This document shows positions 1 to 13,000 of a stretch of 64,000 nt of DNA, one piece after another. Within the stretch, counting starts at the first letter, position 1. The number at the start of each line of letters is the position of its first letter. The notes below the pieces were generated by a model, which was not told the DNA's origin, did no database searches, and saw nothing but the letters and a program-made list of their open reading frames with translations. The DNA lies in contig JACRMN010000011.1 in assembly GCA_016214955.1 (NCBI GenBank), forward strand, positions 206,641-270,640. The letters are read 5' to 3'. The translations under genes and the position numbers were made by a program. This stretch comes from Deltaproteobacteria bacterium (GTDB lineage: Bacteria > Myxococcota > Myxococcia > Myxococcales > Anaeromyxobacteraceae).

Positions 1-2
1 CC

Positions 3-1337
3 GGCAACGCCGACGCCGCCCGCGCCGGCTGGAAGGATGCCGGCACCGGGCTCCTGGCCCTGGGGGCCACGCCCTCGCAGTGGCGTCTCGTCTACCAGGC
101 GGCCGGCGCGCGCCTGCTGCAGCAGGCCGGCGACTACGAGGGGGCCGCTGCCGCCGCCCAGAGGCTGCTGGCCGATCCCGACGCCGACGCCGAGTCGCGC
201 GCCGTGGGCGCCCGCACCCGTGCCGCCGCCCTGAACCAGCTGGCCACCGCCGAGATCAAGGCCGGCCGGCTCGAGCCCCTCTCCAACGCCGGCGCCGACA
301 AGCGCAAGGGCAAGGCGCTGCAGCCGCGGCCGCCGGCCGACGTCTGGAAGCGGCTGCTCGAGGCCGACGACGCCTACGTCAAGGTGTACAAGGCCGACCC
401 GGAACCGGGCCTGGAGAACGCCGCCGGGGCCGCCTACCAGGCGGGCCTCATCGAGTACACCCACGACAACATGGACGAGGCGGCCCGCCGCCTCTGGGGC
501 GTGGTGGATCAGTTCCCGTCGGCGCGCGTGCTGTCCGACGCCGTCGGCCTGTGGCTGCAGACCTTCCTGGTCCGCGGCGACGCCGCCGGCCACGCCGCCG
601 GGCTCGACAGGGCCGCGGCCGCGGTGCAGGCCGAGGCCAGGCGGGTGGCGGCGGCCCCGGCCACGGCGGAGGGCAAGGCGCGCGGCGAGGCGCTGGCCAG
701 GCTCCAGGAGCAGCTCCAGCGCGAGAAGGAGGGGCTGGGCTTCTCCGCCGGCAGCAGGCTGCTGGCCGAGGGCAAGGGCAAGGAGGCGGCCACCGCCCTC
801 GAGGCCTTCGCCGCCCAGCACCCCGAGCACCCCGACGCCCCCAGCGCCCTCTACAACGCCGCCATCGGCTGGACGCAGGCCAAGGAGCGCAAGAAGGCGG
901 TGGCGGCCCGCGAGGCGGTGATCGCCCGGTACCCGACCTCCCGCGTGGCCCCCAAGGCGCTCCTGGCCCTGGCCGGCGACCTGTACGGCACCGGCGACCA
1001 CGCCGGCGCCGCCAAGCTCTATGCCCAGTACCTGGAGCGCTGGCCCACCGGCGACGACCGCTGCCTCGCCGCCCTCAACGTCGGCGCCGAGCTCGACGCG
1101 GCCCGCAACACCGCCGACGCCGCCCAGCGCTACCTGGCCTTCGGCACCGACCCGCAGTGCAGCAAGGCCGACCCCAACACCGCCGCCCAGGTGCTGTACC
1201 GCGCCGCCGCCATCCTCGCCAAGGGCGGCAAGAAGGCCGACGCCCAGGCGGCGCTCAAGGCGCTGGCCGGCCTCGGCGGCGTCACCGACGCCACCGCCAG
1301 GTCCTACGTGGAAGACGCCCGCGCGCGCGTGAAGTGA
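3..1337 (+). CDS. TPR-repeat protein, 5' end outside the window
   Basis: The reading frame is open from the first bases and ends with TGA at 1335-1337, so the gene begins upstream and at least 444 codons are visible. The protein is Ala-rich and helical, with degenerate tetratricopeptide-type units of the form YxAGxxEYTxxxxDEAARRxWxVVDQFP, and similar units around 830-1130. This suggests a scaffold or periplasmic assembly protein. I see no enzyme motif. TPR proteins of this size occur in myxobacterial motility and envelope operons, but nothing here proves that role. The internal GTG at 204 is only where an ORF caller would start; homologous helical sequence continues upstream of it. Function unknown. 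Confidence 0.75.
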   Translation, partial: GNADAARAGWKDAGTGLLALGATPSQWRLVYQAAGARLLQQAGDYEGAAAAAQRLLADPDADAESRAVGARTRAAALNQLATAEIKAGRLEPLSNAGADKRKGKALQPRPPADVWKRLLEADDAYVKVYKADPEPGLENAAGAAYQAGLIEYTHDNMDEAARRLWGVVDQFPSARVLSDAVGLWLQTFLVRGDAAGHAAGLDRAAAAVQAEARRVAAAPATAEGKARGEALARLQEQLQREKEGLGFSAGSRLLAEGKGKEAATALEAFAAQHPEHPDAPSALYNAAIGWTQAKERKKAVAAREAVIARYPTSRVAPKALLALAGDLYGTGDHAGAAKLYAQYLERWPTGDDRCLAALNVGAELDAARNTADAAQRYLAFGTDPQCSKADPNTAAQVLYRAAAILAKGGKKADAQAALKALAGLGGVTDATARSYVEDARARVK

Positions 1338-1398
1338 CGGCGCCAGCGCCCTCCGCTCGGCAGGCGCACAGCAGGGCTCTCGCCAGGCGGGGGGCGCC

Positions 1399-2121
1399 AT
1401 GAAGCGCGCACCGGCCGGGCGAACGCACCCGGCAGCGGGCGCGCTGCTCGAGCGGCTCTCGCGGCAGATCGTCGCCTGCCGGCGCTGCCCGCGGCTGGTG
1501 GCCTGGCGCGAGCGGGTGGCGCGCGAGAAGCGGCGCGCCTACGCGGAGGAGGCCTACTGGGGACGGCCGGTCCCCTCCTTCGGCGATCCGGCGGCGCGGC
1601 TGCTCCTGGTGGGCCTGGCCCCCGGCGCTCACGGCGCCAACCGCACCGGCCGCATGTTCACCGGCGACGGCTCCGGCGACTTCCTCCACGCCGCGCTCCA
1701 CCGCGCCGGGCTGGCCTCGCATGCGGTCTCGCGCGCCCGGGACGACGGGCTCCGCCTCCGCGGCTGCGCCATCACCGCCGCCTGCCGCTGCGCGCCGCCG
1801 GGCAACCGGCCGCTGCCGGCCGAGCTCGAGGCCTGCAGCCCCTTCCTCGACCGCGAGCTCGGGCTCCGCACCGGGGTGAAGGTGGCCCTCTGCCTGGGCG
1901 CCATCGCCTGGGAGGCGATGCTGGGGTCCCTGGGCAGGCGCGGGATCGCGATTCCGCGCCCGCGCCCCCGCTTCGCCCACGGCGCCTCGCTCCGGCTCCC
2001 GGGGGCGCCCCTCCTCCTCGCCAGCTACCACGTCTCGCGGCAGAACACGCAGACCGGGCGGCTCACGCCGGCGATGTTCGACGCCGTGCTGCGCGAGGCG
2101 GCGGCACAGGCCGGCCTGTAG
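1399..2121 (+). CDS. Family 5 uracil-DNA glycosylase (UdgB type)
   Basis: A 240-residue base-excision repair enzyme that removes uracil and other deaminated bases from DNA. Motif 1 is GLAPGAHGANRTGRMFTGD near residues 72-90, which is characteristic of family 5: the catalytic Asp/Asn of family 1 is absent and Ala-rich residues replace it. Motif 2 is HVSRQNTQTGRL near the C terminus. Cysteines C27, C30, C131 and C146 have the layout of the 4Fe-4S cluster of families 4 and 5. The ATG follows a G-rich stretch 61 bp after the TPR gene. A uracil glycosylase with broad deaminated-base range makes sense in a very GC-rich genome, where cytosine deamination is a major load. Confidence 0.9.
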   Translation: MKRAPAGRTHPAAGALLERLSRQIVACRRCPRLVAWRERVAREKRRAYAEEAYWGRPVPSFGDPAARLLLVGLAPGAHGANRTGRMFTGDGSGDFLHAALHRAGLASHAVSRARDDGLRLRGCAITAACRCAPPGNRPLPAELEACSPFLDRELGLRTGVKVALCLGAIAWEAMLGSLGRRGIAIPRPRPRFAHGASLRLPGAPLLLASYHVSRQNTQTGRLTPAMFDAVLREAAAQAGL

Positions 2122-2236
2122 CGCGGCGCGGCCCGGGGGGAGGCGGGCGCCGGCGCCGCGCGCGGCAGCGAGGAACCGGCGCTGGCGCCCCGGCCGGGCT
2201 ACGATGGGGCGCGGTCCGATGGAGAGGGGGCTCCCC

Positions 2237-4288
<2,052 letters not shown>

Positions 4289-4419
4289 GGCCCACGCCCA
4301 CCTGCGTCGCCTCCTTCGCGCCCCACCTGGGCGGGCCCCACCACCGCCAGGGGCTGCTCACGCCGGGCCGCTGCGGTGTCTACCGGACAGCGGCAGCGGC
4401 ACCGAGGAGGGAGCCAGCC

Positions 4420-4584
4420 ATGCACGGGATGATCACCGGGAAGCACGTGGTCCTGCACTGCACCACCATCATCCGCGGCTTCGGGCTGGGCTGCTGGCTG
4501 CGCTGCCTTGCGGCGCTGCTGTCCCCCCGCCCGACCACCTTCCTCGCCGTGGCCTGCCCCATCCGTCCGAGGCGGCTCCGGTAG
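4420..4584 (+). CDS. Small Cys-containing protein, 54 residues, unknown function
   Basis: A short ORF that begins MHGMITGKHVVLHCTTIIRG. The ATG at 4420 is preceded by GAGGAGGGA at 4404-4412, one of the clearest Shine-Dalgarno sequences in the window. Third positions of nearly all codons in the first 40 are G or C, as in real genes here. The middle (FGLGCWLRCLAALL) could form an amphipathic or membrane-associated helix, and there are four cysteines. It lies in the 304-bp space between glgX and the receiver gene. I do not recognise the family. The protein is too short for a fold call and could be a leader peptide or a small membrane protein. Confidence 0.55.
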   Translation: MHGMITGKHVVLHCTTIIRGFGLGCWLRCLAALLSPRPTTFLAVACPIRPRRLR

Positions 4585-4700
4585 GCACCGCGATGAGCGA
4601 TCCGCACGCCAGCCCACCCCCGTCCCCGATACCGGCCGCGAGCGCGGGCCCCTGCAGGGCCCGGCCTGTAACCTGCGCCAACGACGCTCGTCCCCCCCAC

Positions 4701-5102
4701 ATGGCCGAGGATCTCGCCCCGTCGCCAGCAGACGTCCGCAGCCCGGGACGCCACCGGGTGCTGGTGGTCAATCACCTCCCGGAGCTTCGCGAGCTGATCG
4801 CGCGCCTGCTGCGGCGTGACCAGCACGATGTCGCGACGGCGGGCGACGCCGGCGAGGGCCTGGCGCTCCTGGGCTCCGGGCCGCTGCCGTGCGCCATCCT
4901 GGTGGACTTCCTTTCGCCGGAGTCCGGCGGCCCGCAGTTCGTCTTCCAGGCGCGGCGCGACCCGCGCTGGTCGCAGGTGCCCATCGTGGCCATGACCGGG
5001 GCGCGGGACGGGCAGGGGAGCGAGTCGGCGGCGGCGCGGCTCCGCAAGCCCTTCCGGAACGCCGACCTGCGCGAGGTGCTCGGGCGCGTCTGCGGGCACT
5101 AG
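4701..5102 (+). CDS. Stand-alone receiver-domain protein with altered acidic pair
   Basis: 133-residue single CheY-like domain without an output domain. The phospho-acceptor position D69 (AILVDFLSP), the conserved Thr T99 (VAMTG) and Lys K116 (LRKPF) are present. The usual DD/DE acidic pair after strand 1, which binds Mg2+, is replaced by N24-H25 in VLVVNHLPE, so phosphorylation may be impaired. An in-frame ATG at 4593 would add 36 residues, but those codons include CCA, ATA, GTA, CCT and CGT, which are unlike local coding sequence, so I start at 4701. Neither start has a strong ribosome binding site. A partner kinase is not adjacent; the nearest is at 6019-7272 on the other strand. Confidence 0.75.
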   Translation: MAEDLAPSPADVRSPGRHRVLVVNHLPELRELIARLLRRDQHDVATAGDAGEGLALLGSGPLPCAILVDFLSPESGGPQFVFQARRDPRWSQVPIVAMTGARDGQGSESAAARLRKPFRNADLREVLGRVCGH

Positions 5103-5142
5103 CAGCGCGTCCGGGCGGCAGCGCCGCGACGGGGGCCCCCGC

Positions 5143-5940
5143 TCACGCCGCGCCGAGCAGGAAGTCGAGCGCCTCGCGCCAGAGCGGGTCGGCCGGGTCG
5201 TAGCGGACGGTGTTGTGGGAGGCCTCGGGCTGGAGCCAGAGCCGCTTCCGGCCCGGGTAGGCGGCGTGGAGCGCCAGCCCCAGGTCCGCGAACACCACCT
5301 CGTCGCGCCCGGCCACCAGGAAGCCCACCGGCCCGCCATAGCCGGGCAGCGCCTCGTCGGCGCGCCAGGGGTCGGGGACCAGGAACGAGGGGGCGAGGCC
5401 GTAGTGGCGCCGGGCCACCGCCGGCACGCTGGCGAGCGGCGTCACCAGGAGGAGGCCGTCCACCTCGGCCGGCGCGGCGGCGGCGCAGAGGGCGGCCACC
5501 GCCGTGCCCAGCGACTCGCCCACCAGCACCACCGGCCCCGGCTCGCGCCGCAGCCCCGCCACCGCGGCGCGGCAGGCGGCGAGGAGGGACTCCTGGGTGG
5601 GCTCGCCGGGACGCGGCCCGTAGCCCGGGTACTCGAGGAGCAGCACCTCCACCGGGAGGGGCCCGTGGTGGGCGGGGAAGACCCGGCGGAAGTAGGGCCT
5701 GTCGAGGGCCGAGCCGGCGTTGCCGTGGAGCACGAGCAGCCGCACCCGCGGGCCGGACGGCGGCGAGGCCTCGCGCCAGCCGACGAGCTCTCCGCCGGAG
5801 TCGCGCCAGGGCGCGAGCCCCAGGCCGCGCGCCCGCTCCGCGGCCGGAGCCAGGGGTTGCCGCTCGGGGAAGTAGAGGAGCTGGCGCACGCAGCCGGCGA
5901 GGAGCGCCGCGGGAAGGAGGAGGAGGAGCTCGCGGCGCAC
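5143..5940 (-). CDS. Lipoprotein alpha/beta hydrolase
   Basis: 265 residues. A lipoprotein signal ends in LLAGC (Cys17), predicting lipid anchoring in the envelope. The remainder has the fold of the YqiA/FrsA-like and BEM46-like hydrolases: the strand LVLHGNAGS (oxyanion hole), nucleophile elbow GESLG with Ser143, a likely acid Asp in AGRDEVV and His in EASHNT. Members of this group are esterases or peptidases with poorly known substrates. It converges on the receiver gene, with 40 bp between stop codons, and is followed upstream by the histidine kinase on the same strand. Family assignment is good; substrate unknown. Confidence 0.82.
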   Translation of the reverse strand: MRRELLLLLPAALLAGCVRQLLYFPERQPLAPAAERARGLGLAPWRDSGGELVGWREASPPSGPRVRLLVLHGNAGSALDRPYFRRVFPAHHGPLPVEVLLLEYPGYGPRPGEPTQESLLAACRAAVAGLRREPGPVVLVGESLGTAVAALCAAAAPAEVDGLLLVTPLASVPAVARRHYGLAPSFLVPDPWRADEALPGYGGPVGFLVAGRDEVVFADLGLALHAAYPGRKRLWLQPEASHNTVRYDPADPLWREALDFLLGAA

Positions 5941-6018
5941 CGGGGGAGCGTAACACCGACGGCGGTGCGGGCGCCGAGGAGGCCTGACCCGACCCCGAGA
6001 CCCCGGCCGAGCCCGGCC

Positions 6019-7272
6019 TCAGGCCGCCTGTGCGGGCAGGTACACGTCGAAGGTGGTGCCGGCCCCCGGCGTCGAGGCGCAGCGGACGATCCCCTCGTGC
6101 TGCCGCACCACCCGGGAGACCACCGCCAGCCCCAGGCCCGTGCCCCGGCTCTTGGTGGAGAAGAGCGGGTCGAAGATGCGGCCCATGATCTCGGGCGGGA
6201 TCCCGCAGCCATCGTCCGCCACCGAGACGTGGCCGTAGCGGCCGGGCCGGGCCCAGGGGTGAGGCTCGACGAAGGCGGCGCCCAGGAGCTGCTCGTCCAC
6301 GCCGACGCGGATGGTGCCGGCCGGGCCGATGGCGTCGCGCGCGTTGAGGAGCAGGTTGGCGAGCACCTGGTCGACCTGCACCGGATCGCCGTTCACGCGG
6401 GGCACCGCGTGGGCGTCGTGGGTCACCCGCACCTTGCGCGGGAGGGCGGAGCGCACCAGGTGGAGCGTGCTCGCCACCCGCTCGTTGAGGTCGAGGGGCT
6501 CGCGCCTGGCGCCGTGGGCGCGGCCCAGCGCCAGGAGCTGCTGCACCACCTCGCGGGCCTTGCCGACGGCGAAGTCGACGTCGGCCAGCACCGCGGCCTC
6601 GCCGCCGTCCGGGCGGAGGAGGCCGACGTTGGACTGGATGATGGTGAGGTAGTTGGCGAGGTCGTGGGCCACGCCCGAGGCCAGGACGCCCATGATCTCC
6701 ACCCGCTGCAGCGACTCGAGGTGGCGCTCGAGATGGTCGCGCGCGGCGGCGTCGCGGCGCCGCTCCTCGAGGAGCTGGAGCCGGGAGTAGGCCGAGGCCA
6801 GCTGCACCCCCAGCACGGTGAGGAACTGGAGCTCGTCGTCGGTGGGCGCGAACGCCGGCTCGTCGCCGAAGGTCCCCACCCCGAAGGCGCCGAGCAGGGT
6901 GGGACCCAGCACCATGGGCACGTTGACGATGCTGCGGTTGCCCAGCCGGGCGACGATCTCCTTGTTGGTCCGGGGGTCGGTGGCCGCATCCACGACCACC
7001 ACCGGCATCCGCCCCTCGACGATGGCCTGGACCATGGGGTCGCCGGCGACCGGGATGAGCGGACAGTTGGCGAGCACGAAGTCCCCGTGCTCCCCGGCCG
7101 CCTGCACCACCCGGGCGCAGGTGTTCCCCTCCTCGAACAGGCAGAGCCAGGCGTGCGGGTACCGGGTGTGGCTGCGCGAGGCGCGCCAGGCCTCCTCGAC
7201 CAGCTCCTTCAGCGACAGCACGCGCTGGAGCGCTCCGGCGAACTCCAGGGCTGCGCGAAGGTCGGTGCTCAC
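6019..7272 (-). CDS. GAF-domain sensor histidine kinase
   Basis: 417-residue cytoplasmic kinase with no membrane segment. Residues about 15-165 form a GAF-like sensor domain, followed by a short coiled coil ([21 protein letters not shown]). The H-box is [10 protein letters not shown] with phospho-His203. The ATPase domain shows the N-box [14 protein letters not shown], the G1 box DDGCGIP, the F-box FDPLFSTK and the G2 box GTGLGLAVV. The start is the GTG at 7272. No response regulator is fused; the receiver protein at 4701-5102 is close but on the opposite strand. The signal is unknown. The gene is divergent from comM with about 214 bp between starts. Confidence 0.9.
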   Translation of the reverse strand: MSTDLRAALEFAGALQRVLSLKELVEEAWRASRSHTRYPHAWLCLFEEGNTCARVVQAAGEHGDFVLANCPLIPVAGDPMVQAIVEGRMPVVVVDAATDPRTNKEIVARLGNRSIVNVPMVLGPTLLGAFGVGTFGDEPAFAPTDDELQFLTVLGVQLASAYSRLQLLEERRRDAAARDHLERHLESLQRVEIMGVLASGVAHDLANYLTIIQSNVGLLRPDGGEAAVLADVDFAVGKAREVVQQLLALGRAHGARREPLDLNERVASTLHLVRSALPRKVRVTHDAHAVPRVNGDPVQVDQVLANLLLNARDAIGPAGTIRVGVDEQLLGAAFVEPHPWARPGRYGHVSVADDGCGIPPEIMGRIFDPLFSTKSRGTGLGLAVVSRVVRQHEGIVRCASTPGAGTTFDVYLPAQAA

Positions 7273-7486
7273 TCGTGGGCCTCGGACCCCGGATCGCCGG
7301 GGATCTGCAAGTCTAGCCCGCGGAGGGCGCTTTCCGAAGTCGGTGGTTCATGGGTCCCGGATCGCGGGAGCGGTGGCCGCGAGGGCGCGCCGCGTCCCCA
7401 CCGTCCGCCCTGCGCCCGGAGCGCGGGGCCAGGTGCGCGGAATCACGAGGCCGGGCCCGGCACGTCCCCTGCTCCAGAGGCCGGCC

Positions 7487-8992
7487 ATGCTGGTCCGCGT
7501 CCGCTCCGCCTCGGTGCTCGGCGTCTCCGCCGTGGGCGTGGACGTCGAGGTGGACGTGGCCCTGGGCATGCCGGCCTTCAACCTGGTGGGGCTGGCGGCT
7601 GGCGCGGTGCAGGAGTCGCGGGTGCGGGTGCTGGCGGCGGTGCGCAACCTGGGGGTGAAGCTGCCCGACAAGCGCATCACCGTGAACCTCGCCCCCGCCG
7701 ACCTGCGCAAGGAGGGCACCGGCTTCGACCTGCCCATCGGCCTCGCGCTCCTGGCCGCCTGCGGCGAGGTCCCTCCCGACGCGCTCGAGGGACTGCACCT
7801 CACCGGCGAGCTCTCCCTCTCCGGGGAGGTGAAGGCGGTGCGCGGCGTGCTCCCGCAGGCCATCGAGGCGCGCCGGGCCGGCGCCCGCGGCCTGGTGGTG
7901 CCCGAGGCCAACGCCCGGGAGGCGGCGGTGGTCGACGGAGTGGCGGTGCGGCCGGCCCGCCACTTCGGCGAGGTGGTGGCCTGGGCCCGCGGCCTCGCCG
8001 ACCTGCCGCCCCGTCCGCCCGAGGCCATGGAGCCCCCGGCCGGGGGCGGGCTGGACCTCGCCGACGTGGCCGGGCAAGAGCAGGCCAAGCGGGCGCTGGA
8101 GATCGCCGCCGCTGGCGGCCACAACCTCCTCCTCTTCGGGCCGCCCGGCAGCGGGAAGACCATGCTGGCCCGGCGGCTGCCCTCCATCCTGCCGCCCCCG
8201 ACCTTCGAGGAGGCCATCGAGGCAACGGTGGTCCACAGCGTCGCCGGCCTGACCCGGGGGCGCGGCCTGCTCTCCGAGCGCTCCTTCCGGGCGCCTCACC
8301 ACTCCATCTCCGACGCCGGGCTGGTGGGCGGCTCCTCGCAGCTGCGGCCGGGCGAGGTCTCGCTGGCCCACCACGGCGTCCTCTTCCTCGACGAGCTGCC
8401 CGAGTTCCGGCGCCACGTGCTCGAGGCGCTGCGCCAGCCGCTGGAGGACGGCGAGGTCTGCATCGTCCGGGCGGCCCGGGCGGTGAGCTTCCCGGCCGCC
8501 TTCACGCTGGTGGCGGCCATGAACCCCTGCCCCTGCGGCCACCACGGCGATCCGCGCCGCGCCTGCCGCTGCACCGGCCACGAGCTGCTCCGCTACCGCC
8601 GCCGCATCTCGGGCCCGCTGCTCGACCGCATCGACCTGCACGTGGACGTCCCGGCGGTGCCGGTCGGCGCGCTCCCGGCGGCCGGGAGCGGGGAGGGCAG
8701 CGCCGCGGTCCGCGCCCGGGTGGCGGCGGCCCGGGCCCTCCAGGCGGCCCGCGGCGGGACGGTGAACGCCCGGCTGCGGGGGGCGGGCCTGCGCCGCGCC
8801 TGCGCCCTCGACGAGGCCGGCCGCGGCCTCCTGCAGAAGGCGGCGGAGAAGCTCGGCCTCTCGGCCCGCGGCCACGACCGGATCCTCCGGGTGGCCCGCA
8901 CCATCGCCGACCTGGAGCGGAGCCAGGCCATCGCCCCCCACCACCTGGCGGAGGCGGTGCAGTACCGGGCGCTCGACAGGCAGGCGCCCTGA
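7487..8992 (+). CDS. comM: ComM/YifB-family AAA+ helicase (Mg-chelatase-like)
   Basis: 501 residues, the normal length for this family. The N-terminal Lon-like domain contains [22 protein letters not shown]. The AAA+ core has Walker A GPPGSGKT (218-225), Walker [11 protein letters not shown], then the Cys-rich motif [13 protein letters not shown] and the C-terminal Mg-chelatase lid. In Vibrio and other naturally competent bacteria ComM is a hexameric helicase that promotes branch migration during integration of transforming DNA. Finding it 38 bp upstream of recA on the same strand fits a recombination operon. The ATG at 7487 matches the family N terminus ([12 protein letters not shown]); in-frame upstream sequence is not coding-like. 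Confidence 0.95.
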   Translation: MLVRVRSASVLGVSAVGVDVEVDVALGMPAFNLVGLAAGAVQESRVRVLAAVRNLGVKLPDKRITVNLAPADLRKEGTGFDLPIGLALLAACGEVPPDALEGLHLTGELSLSGEVKAVRGVLPQAIEARRAGARGLVVPEANAREAAVVDGVAVRPARHFGEVVAWARGLADLPPRPPEAMEPPAGGGLDLADVAGQEQAKRALEIAAAGGHNLLLFGPPGSGKTMLARRLPSILPPPTFEEAIEATVVHSVAGLTRGRGLLSERSFRAPHHSISDAGLVGGSSQLRPGEVSLAHHGVLFLDELPEFRRHVLEALRQPLEDGEVCIVRAARAVSFPAAFTLVAAMNPCPCGHHGDPRRACRCTGHELLRYRRRISGPLLDRIDLHVDVPAVPVGALPAAGSGEGSAAVRARVAAARALQAARGGTVNARLRGAGLRRACALDEAGRGLLQKAAEKLGLSARGHDRILRVARTIADLERSQAIAPHHLAEAVQYRALDRQAP

Positions 8993-9030
8993 CCACCCAC
9001 ACGTGCCCCGAGAGCGGGCGAGGAGGCAGC

Positions 9031-10050
9031 ATGAGCAGGCTGGCGGAGAAGATGAAGGCGCTCGCCAACGCGGTGGGCGCCATCGAGAAGCAGTTCGGCA
9101 AGGGCAGCATCATGCGGCTCGGGGAGCAGGGGGAGGCCCCGCCGGTGGCGGTCATCCCCTCGGGCTCGCTGGGGCTCGACCTGGCGCTGGGCGTGGGCGG
9201 CTACCCGCGCGGCCGGGTGGTGGAGATCTTCGGGCCCGAGTCGTCGGGCAAGACCACGCTGGCGCTCCACGCCATCGCCGAGGTCCAGCGCCAGGGCGGC
9301 GTGGCGGCCTTCGTGGACGCCGAGCACGCCCTCGACGTCGGCTACGCCCGCAAGCTGGGCGTGGGCCTGGCCGACCTGCTGGTCTCCCAGCCCGACACCG
9401 GCGAGCAGGCGCTGGAGATCGCCGAGCAGCTGGTGCGCTCCGGGGCGGTGGACCTCATCGTGGTGGACTCGGTGGCGGCGCTGGTGCCCAGGGCCGAGAT
9501 CGAGGGGGAGATGGGCGACGCCCACATGGGCGTGCAGGCCCGGCTCATGAGCCAGGCGCTGCGCAAGCTCACCGCGGTGGTCTCGCGCAACCAGTCCACC
9601 GTCATCTTCATCAACCAGATCCGCATGAAGATCGGCGTGGTCTTCGGCAACCCCGAGACCACCACCGGCGGCCACGCCCTCAAGTTCTACGCCTCGGTGC
9701 GGCTGGACATTCGGCGCATCGGCGCGCTCAAGGAGGGGGAGCAGGTGGTGGGCAACCGCACGCGGGTGAAGGTGGTGAAGAACAAGATGGCCCCGCCCTT
9801 CCGCGAGGCCGAGTTCGACGTCCGCTACGGCGTGGGGGTGGACCGGATGGCCGAGGCGGTGGACCTGGGGGTGGAGCGCGGCCTCATCGAGAAGTCCGGG
9901 GCCCACTTCGCCCTCGGCGGCGAGCGCATGGGGCAGGGGCGGGAGAAGGCGGCCGAGTGGCTGCGCCAGAATCCGGCGGCGCTGGCCGACCTCACCGCCC
10001 GGCTCCAGCCGTCCGAGGCCACGCCGGCGGCGGGGAGCGCCGCCGCCTGA
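9031..10050 (+). CDS. recA: Recombinase A
   Basis: 339-residue RecA: strand exchange ATPase and LexA co-protease. The N-terminal helix [25 protein letters not shown] includes the polymerisation motif. Walker A is GPESSGKT (68-75), Walker [11 protein letters not shown], loop L1 region [17 protein letters not shown] and loop L2 region [22 protein letters not shown]. The AGGAGG at 9021-9026 is a good ribosome binding site. The C-terminal tail is short and Ala-rich rather than strongly acidic. No recX follows; transcription ends at a strong hairpin. I see no obvious LexA box upstream, and expression could come from the comM transcript. Confidence 0.98.
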   Translation: MSRLAEKMKALANAVGAIEKQFGKGSIMRLGEQGEAPPVAVIPSGSLGLDLALGVGGYPRGRVVEIFGPESSGKTTLALHAIAEVQRQGGVAAFVDAEHALDVGYARKLGVGLADLLVSQPDTGEQALEIAEQLVRSGAVDLIVVDSVAALVPRAEIEGEMGDAHMGVQARLMSQALRKLTAVVSRNQSTVIFINQIRMKIGVVFGNPETTTGGHALKFYASVRLDIRRIGALKEGEQVVGNRTRVKVVKNKMAPPFREAEFDVRYGVGVDRMAEAVDLGVERGLIEKSGAHFALGGERMGQGREKAAEWLRQNPAALADLTARLQPSEATPAAGSAAA

Positions 10051-10091
10051 GCCTGCCGGACCCCGGGGCCGGGTGGGGCCCCGGGGCAGGC
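10051..10091. terminator. Long GC hairpin between convergent recA and the metalloprotease gene
   Basis: Starting right after the recA stop, GCCTGCC (10051-10057) pairs with GGCAGGC (10085-10091), and inside it CCCCGGGGCC (10061-10070) pairs with GGCCCCGGGG (10077-10086), partly sharing bases at the junction. The dyad fills the 40-bp space between two convergent stop codons and could serve both strands. There is no U-tract, so it may be a pausing or mRNA-protecting hairpin instead of a classical intrinsic terminator. Confidence 0.6.
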
Positions 10092-13000
10092 TAGAAGAAG
10101 GCCCAGCGCAGGGTGACGTTGGTCACCCAGCGGTGCGTGCCCTCCAGCGCCGGCGTCTTCTGCCCGCCGATGTCCCACGGGTAGCCGAAGTGCACCCGGA
10201 GGAGCAGCGGGCCCAGGAGGGCGTTCACGCCCAGCACGCCGGTGAGGGTGCGGGCCTGCCACAGGCCGCGGGTGGTGCCGTCGGGCTGTCGCACGTCCTT
10301 CCACTGGGTGGCGACGCCGCCGAAGTCGAGGGCGGCCACGCCCTCCAGGTAGTCGAAGAAGAAGAGGCGGACGAGGTAGTCGAGGGGGAACTGCAGCTCG
10401 GCGTTGGCCACGTAGTAGTAGGGGCCGATGAGGAAGGAGGTGTCGAAGGGCGAGAACCCGCGCAGGTTGTCGGCCGAGGTGAGCCACCAGGAGCGGGCCC
10501 AGCCGTAGCCGTTGCGGTCGGGGGCGAAGCTGCCGCCGGCCGCCGCCCGGAACATGAGGTTGGAGCGGCCCACGAGCGGGACCCAGCGGGCGGCGTCGAG
10601 GCGGGCGAAGCCGTGGGCGGCGTTGCGCCACGGCAGCCAGCCGCCGCCCAGCTCCAGCACCAGCGAGCCGCCGTCGATGGGGCCCGTGTAGGGGTCGAGG
10701 CGGACGGTGTCGTAGCCGAAGCGGGCCGTTGCCACGGTGCTGGGGGTGATGGAGCCGTTGTCCCGGCGCCAGGCCTGGGTGGTGGAGGGCGGCGCCAGCA
10801 CGCGGCCCGAGCATGCCACCGGGAGGCTCACCGAGAAGTCGGTGAGGCAGTAGCGCTCGCTGGCCCCGGCCTGCAGCTCCAGCTCGAAGCGCCGGAAGCG
10901 ATCGAGCGGGAAGCGGAGCCCGCCCAGCAGGCCGAAGTCGCGCTGGAAGAAGGCCAGCGAGTCGTTGAAGCGGTCGACCTGCTGGTTGACGAAGTGGAAG
11001 GCGCCGAGCACCAGGCCGGTGCGCGACTGCCGGTCCTCGTAGAGTACCAGGGCCTGCGTGTAGTCGAAGGAGCCGAGCACCGCGACGTCGAGGTACAGCG
11101 ACCGGTCGCGGAGCACGTCGGCGAGGAGCAGGGCGGCGCGGCCGGCCACCGCGTTCCCGCCGCCGCCGCCGAAGATCATGCCGTTCTCGGGCCGCCAGTT
11201 CTGCCACGAGTACGGCTGGTAGGGCGGGGCCTCCTCGGGGATGGGCTCCCGGGCCGGCTCCTGCACGGGCCGGACGGCCGGGGCCACCGCCTGCGGCGGA
11301 TCCTCGAGCCAGGCCACCCGGGGCACCTCCACCAGCCGGAAGCGGCCGCGGTGGAAGGTGCCGGCGAAGAGGCCGCGCCCGAGCGGCGCCGCCGCCGGTG
11401 AGGCGAGGCCGGTGGAGAAGTCGGTGAGCCGCGCGATCCTGCCGTCGGTCAGCCGGTGGATGTCGGTGCGGCCGCCGGCGTCGGAGGAGAAGAGGATGGA
11501 GCCGTCGGCCTGGACGGAGGGGTAGCGGTCCGCGGTGGGGGCGGTGGTGAGGCGGGTGACGGCGCCGCTCGCCGGGTCGAGCAGGAAGAGGTTGGTCTTG
11601 CCGTGCTCGGTGGCGTCGCTGGCGAAGGCCAGGCCGGCCGCGCCCCACGAGAGGTCGCGCTCGGCGTAGTCGTCGCGGGTGAGCTGGCGCGCCACGCCGC
11701 CGGTCCCGGGCACCACGTAGACGTCCCGCTGCCCCTGCTCGGTGAGGGCCACGAAGGCGATCTGCTTGCCGTCGGGCGAGAGGGCCGGGCTGCCCAGCTC
11801 CACGAAGCGCTGGCCGCTGGGCGCGCGCACCTCGACGCGGCGGCGGCTCCCCAGGGAGATGCGCGGCGCCTTGCCCTCCCTGGGAGGCGTGTGGGTGAAG
11901 GGCACGACGTAGAGGGCGTCGGCGTCGGCGGCCTGGGCGGTGAAGACCAGCTCGTCGCCGGAGAGCGCCAGGATGGAGGTCTCCACCGGGTGCAGGCTCT
12001 CGACCCCGGGCTGGTTGTCGCCGACCACGTGGACCGCGCCCTTGGGGTGGCGCACGTCGAAGAGGTAGATGTGGGCGCGGCCGCGCTCGCGGTCGAGGGC
12101 CCGGTAGGCCACCAGCCAGCCGTCGGGCGAGGCGGCGTAGTGCTCCGCCTCCCCCGGCAGGTCGGAGTAGTCGCGGACCTGGGGCAGGTCCTGCCGGGCC
12201 CTGAGGTAGTCGGGGAAGTAGCGGCGCTTCAGCCAGGCACGCCAGCGGATCTCCACCTGCTCGGGCGGATCGTTGAGCACCCGCCGCACCAGCGCCGCGA
12301 AGCCGCCCCGCTGCCGCCCGCCGCCGGACTGGCCGGCGGTGGCGCTGGGGGCGTAGGCGCTCTCCAGGAGCTCCTGCACCTTCTCGCCCCCGTAGGTCTC
12401 GGCGATGAAGGCCACCCGCGCCTGCCCGATCTTGTAGGTGGGGATGTAGCCGCGGGCCCGGTCCTCGACGAACGGGATCATCATGTAGCCGCGCTCCGGG
12501 TCCGGGTTCCAGACCAGGTCGCGCAGGTACATGTCGGTCTCGGCGTCGAGGCCGTCCTTGGTGTAGTACTCGGCGATGCCCTCGATGAACCAGAGCGGCA
12601 GGTTGTCGAGGAAGTCGAGCTGGTCGGCGCCCGCGATGTCGAGCAGCTTCTGGATGGTGAACTGGTGCACCATCTCGTGGGTCGAGACCTCGCGGAACTT
12701 CTCGTGGTCGCCGAAGTAGGGCAGCGACATCTTCAGGTCGCGCGGCGAGGTGACGCCCAGCACCGACTCGCCCACCTGGAAGATGTTGGTCGTCTGGAAC
12801 TCCCGCTGCGAGCTGTAGAGGAAGTAGGGGATCTGCTTGGTGGGTGAGTAGTGGAACTGCTCCACCAGCTTGAGGAAGGTGGCCCGGATGGCCGGCAGCG
12901 CCCGCTCGGCGATGGCCCGCTCGCGCCGGTAGAAGTAGAGCCGGATGCCGCCCTTCCCGCCCGAGGGCGAGGGCACGTCGAAGTGCTGCCACTCGAAGTC

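Noticed and set aside
4593..4700. Upstream ATG extension of the receiver protein
   Set aside because: Codon use (CCA, ATA, GTA, CGT) is unlike coding sequence in this window and the extension adds only a Pro-rich stretch.
5215..9030. Very long plus-strand open frame extending upstream of recA
   Set aside because: It overlaps the hydrolase and kinase genes on the other strand and comM in another frame; it is a high-GC shadow, and recA begins at 9031.
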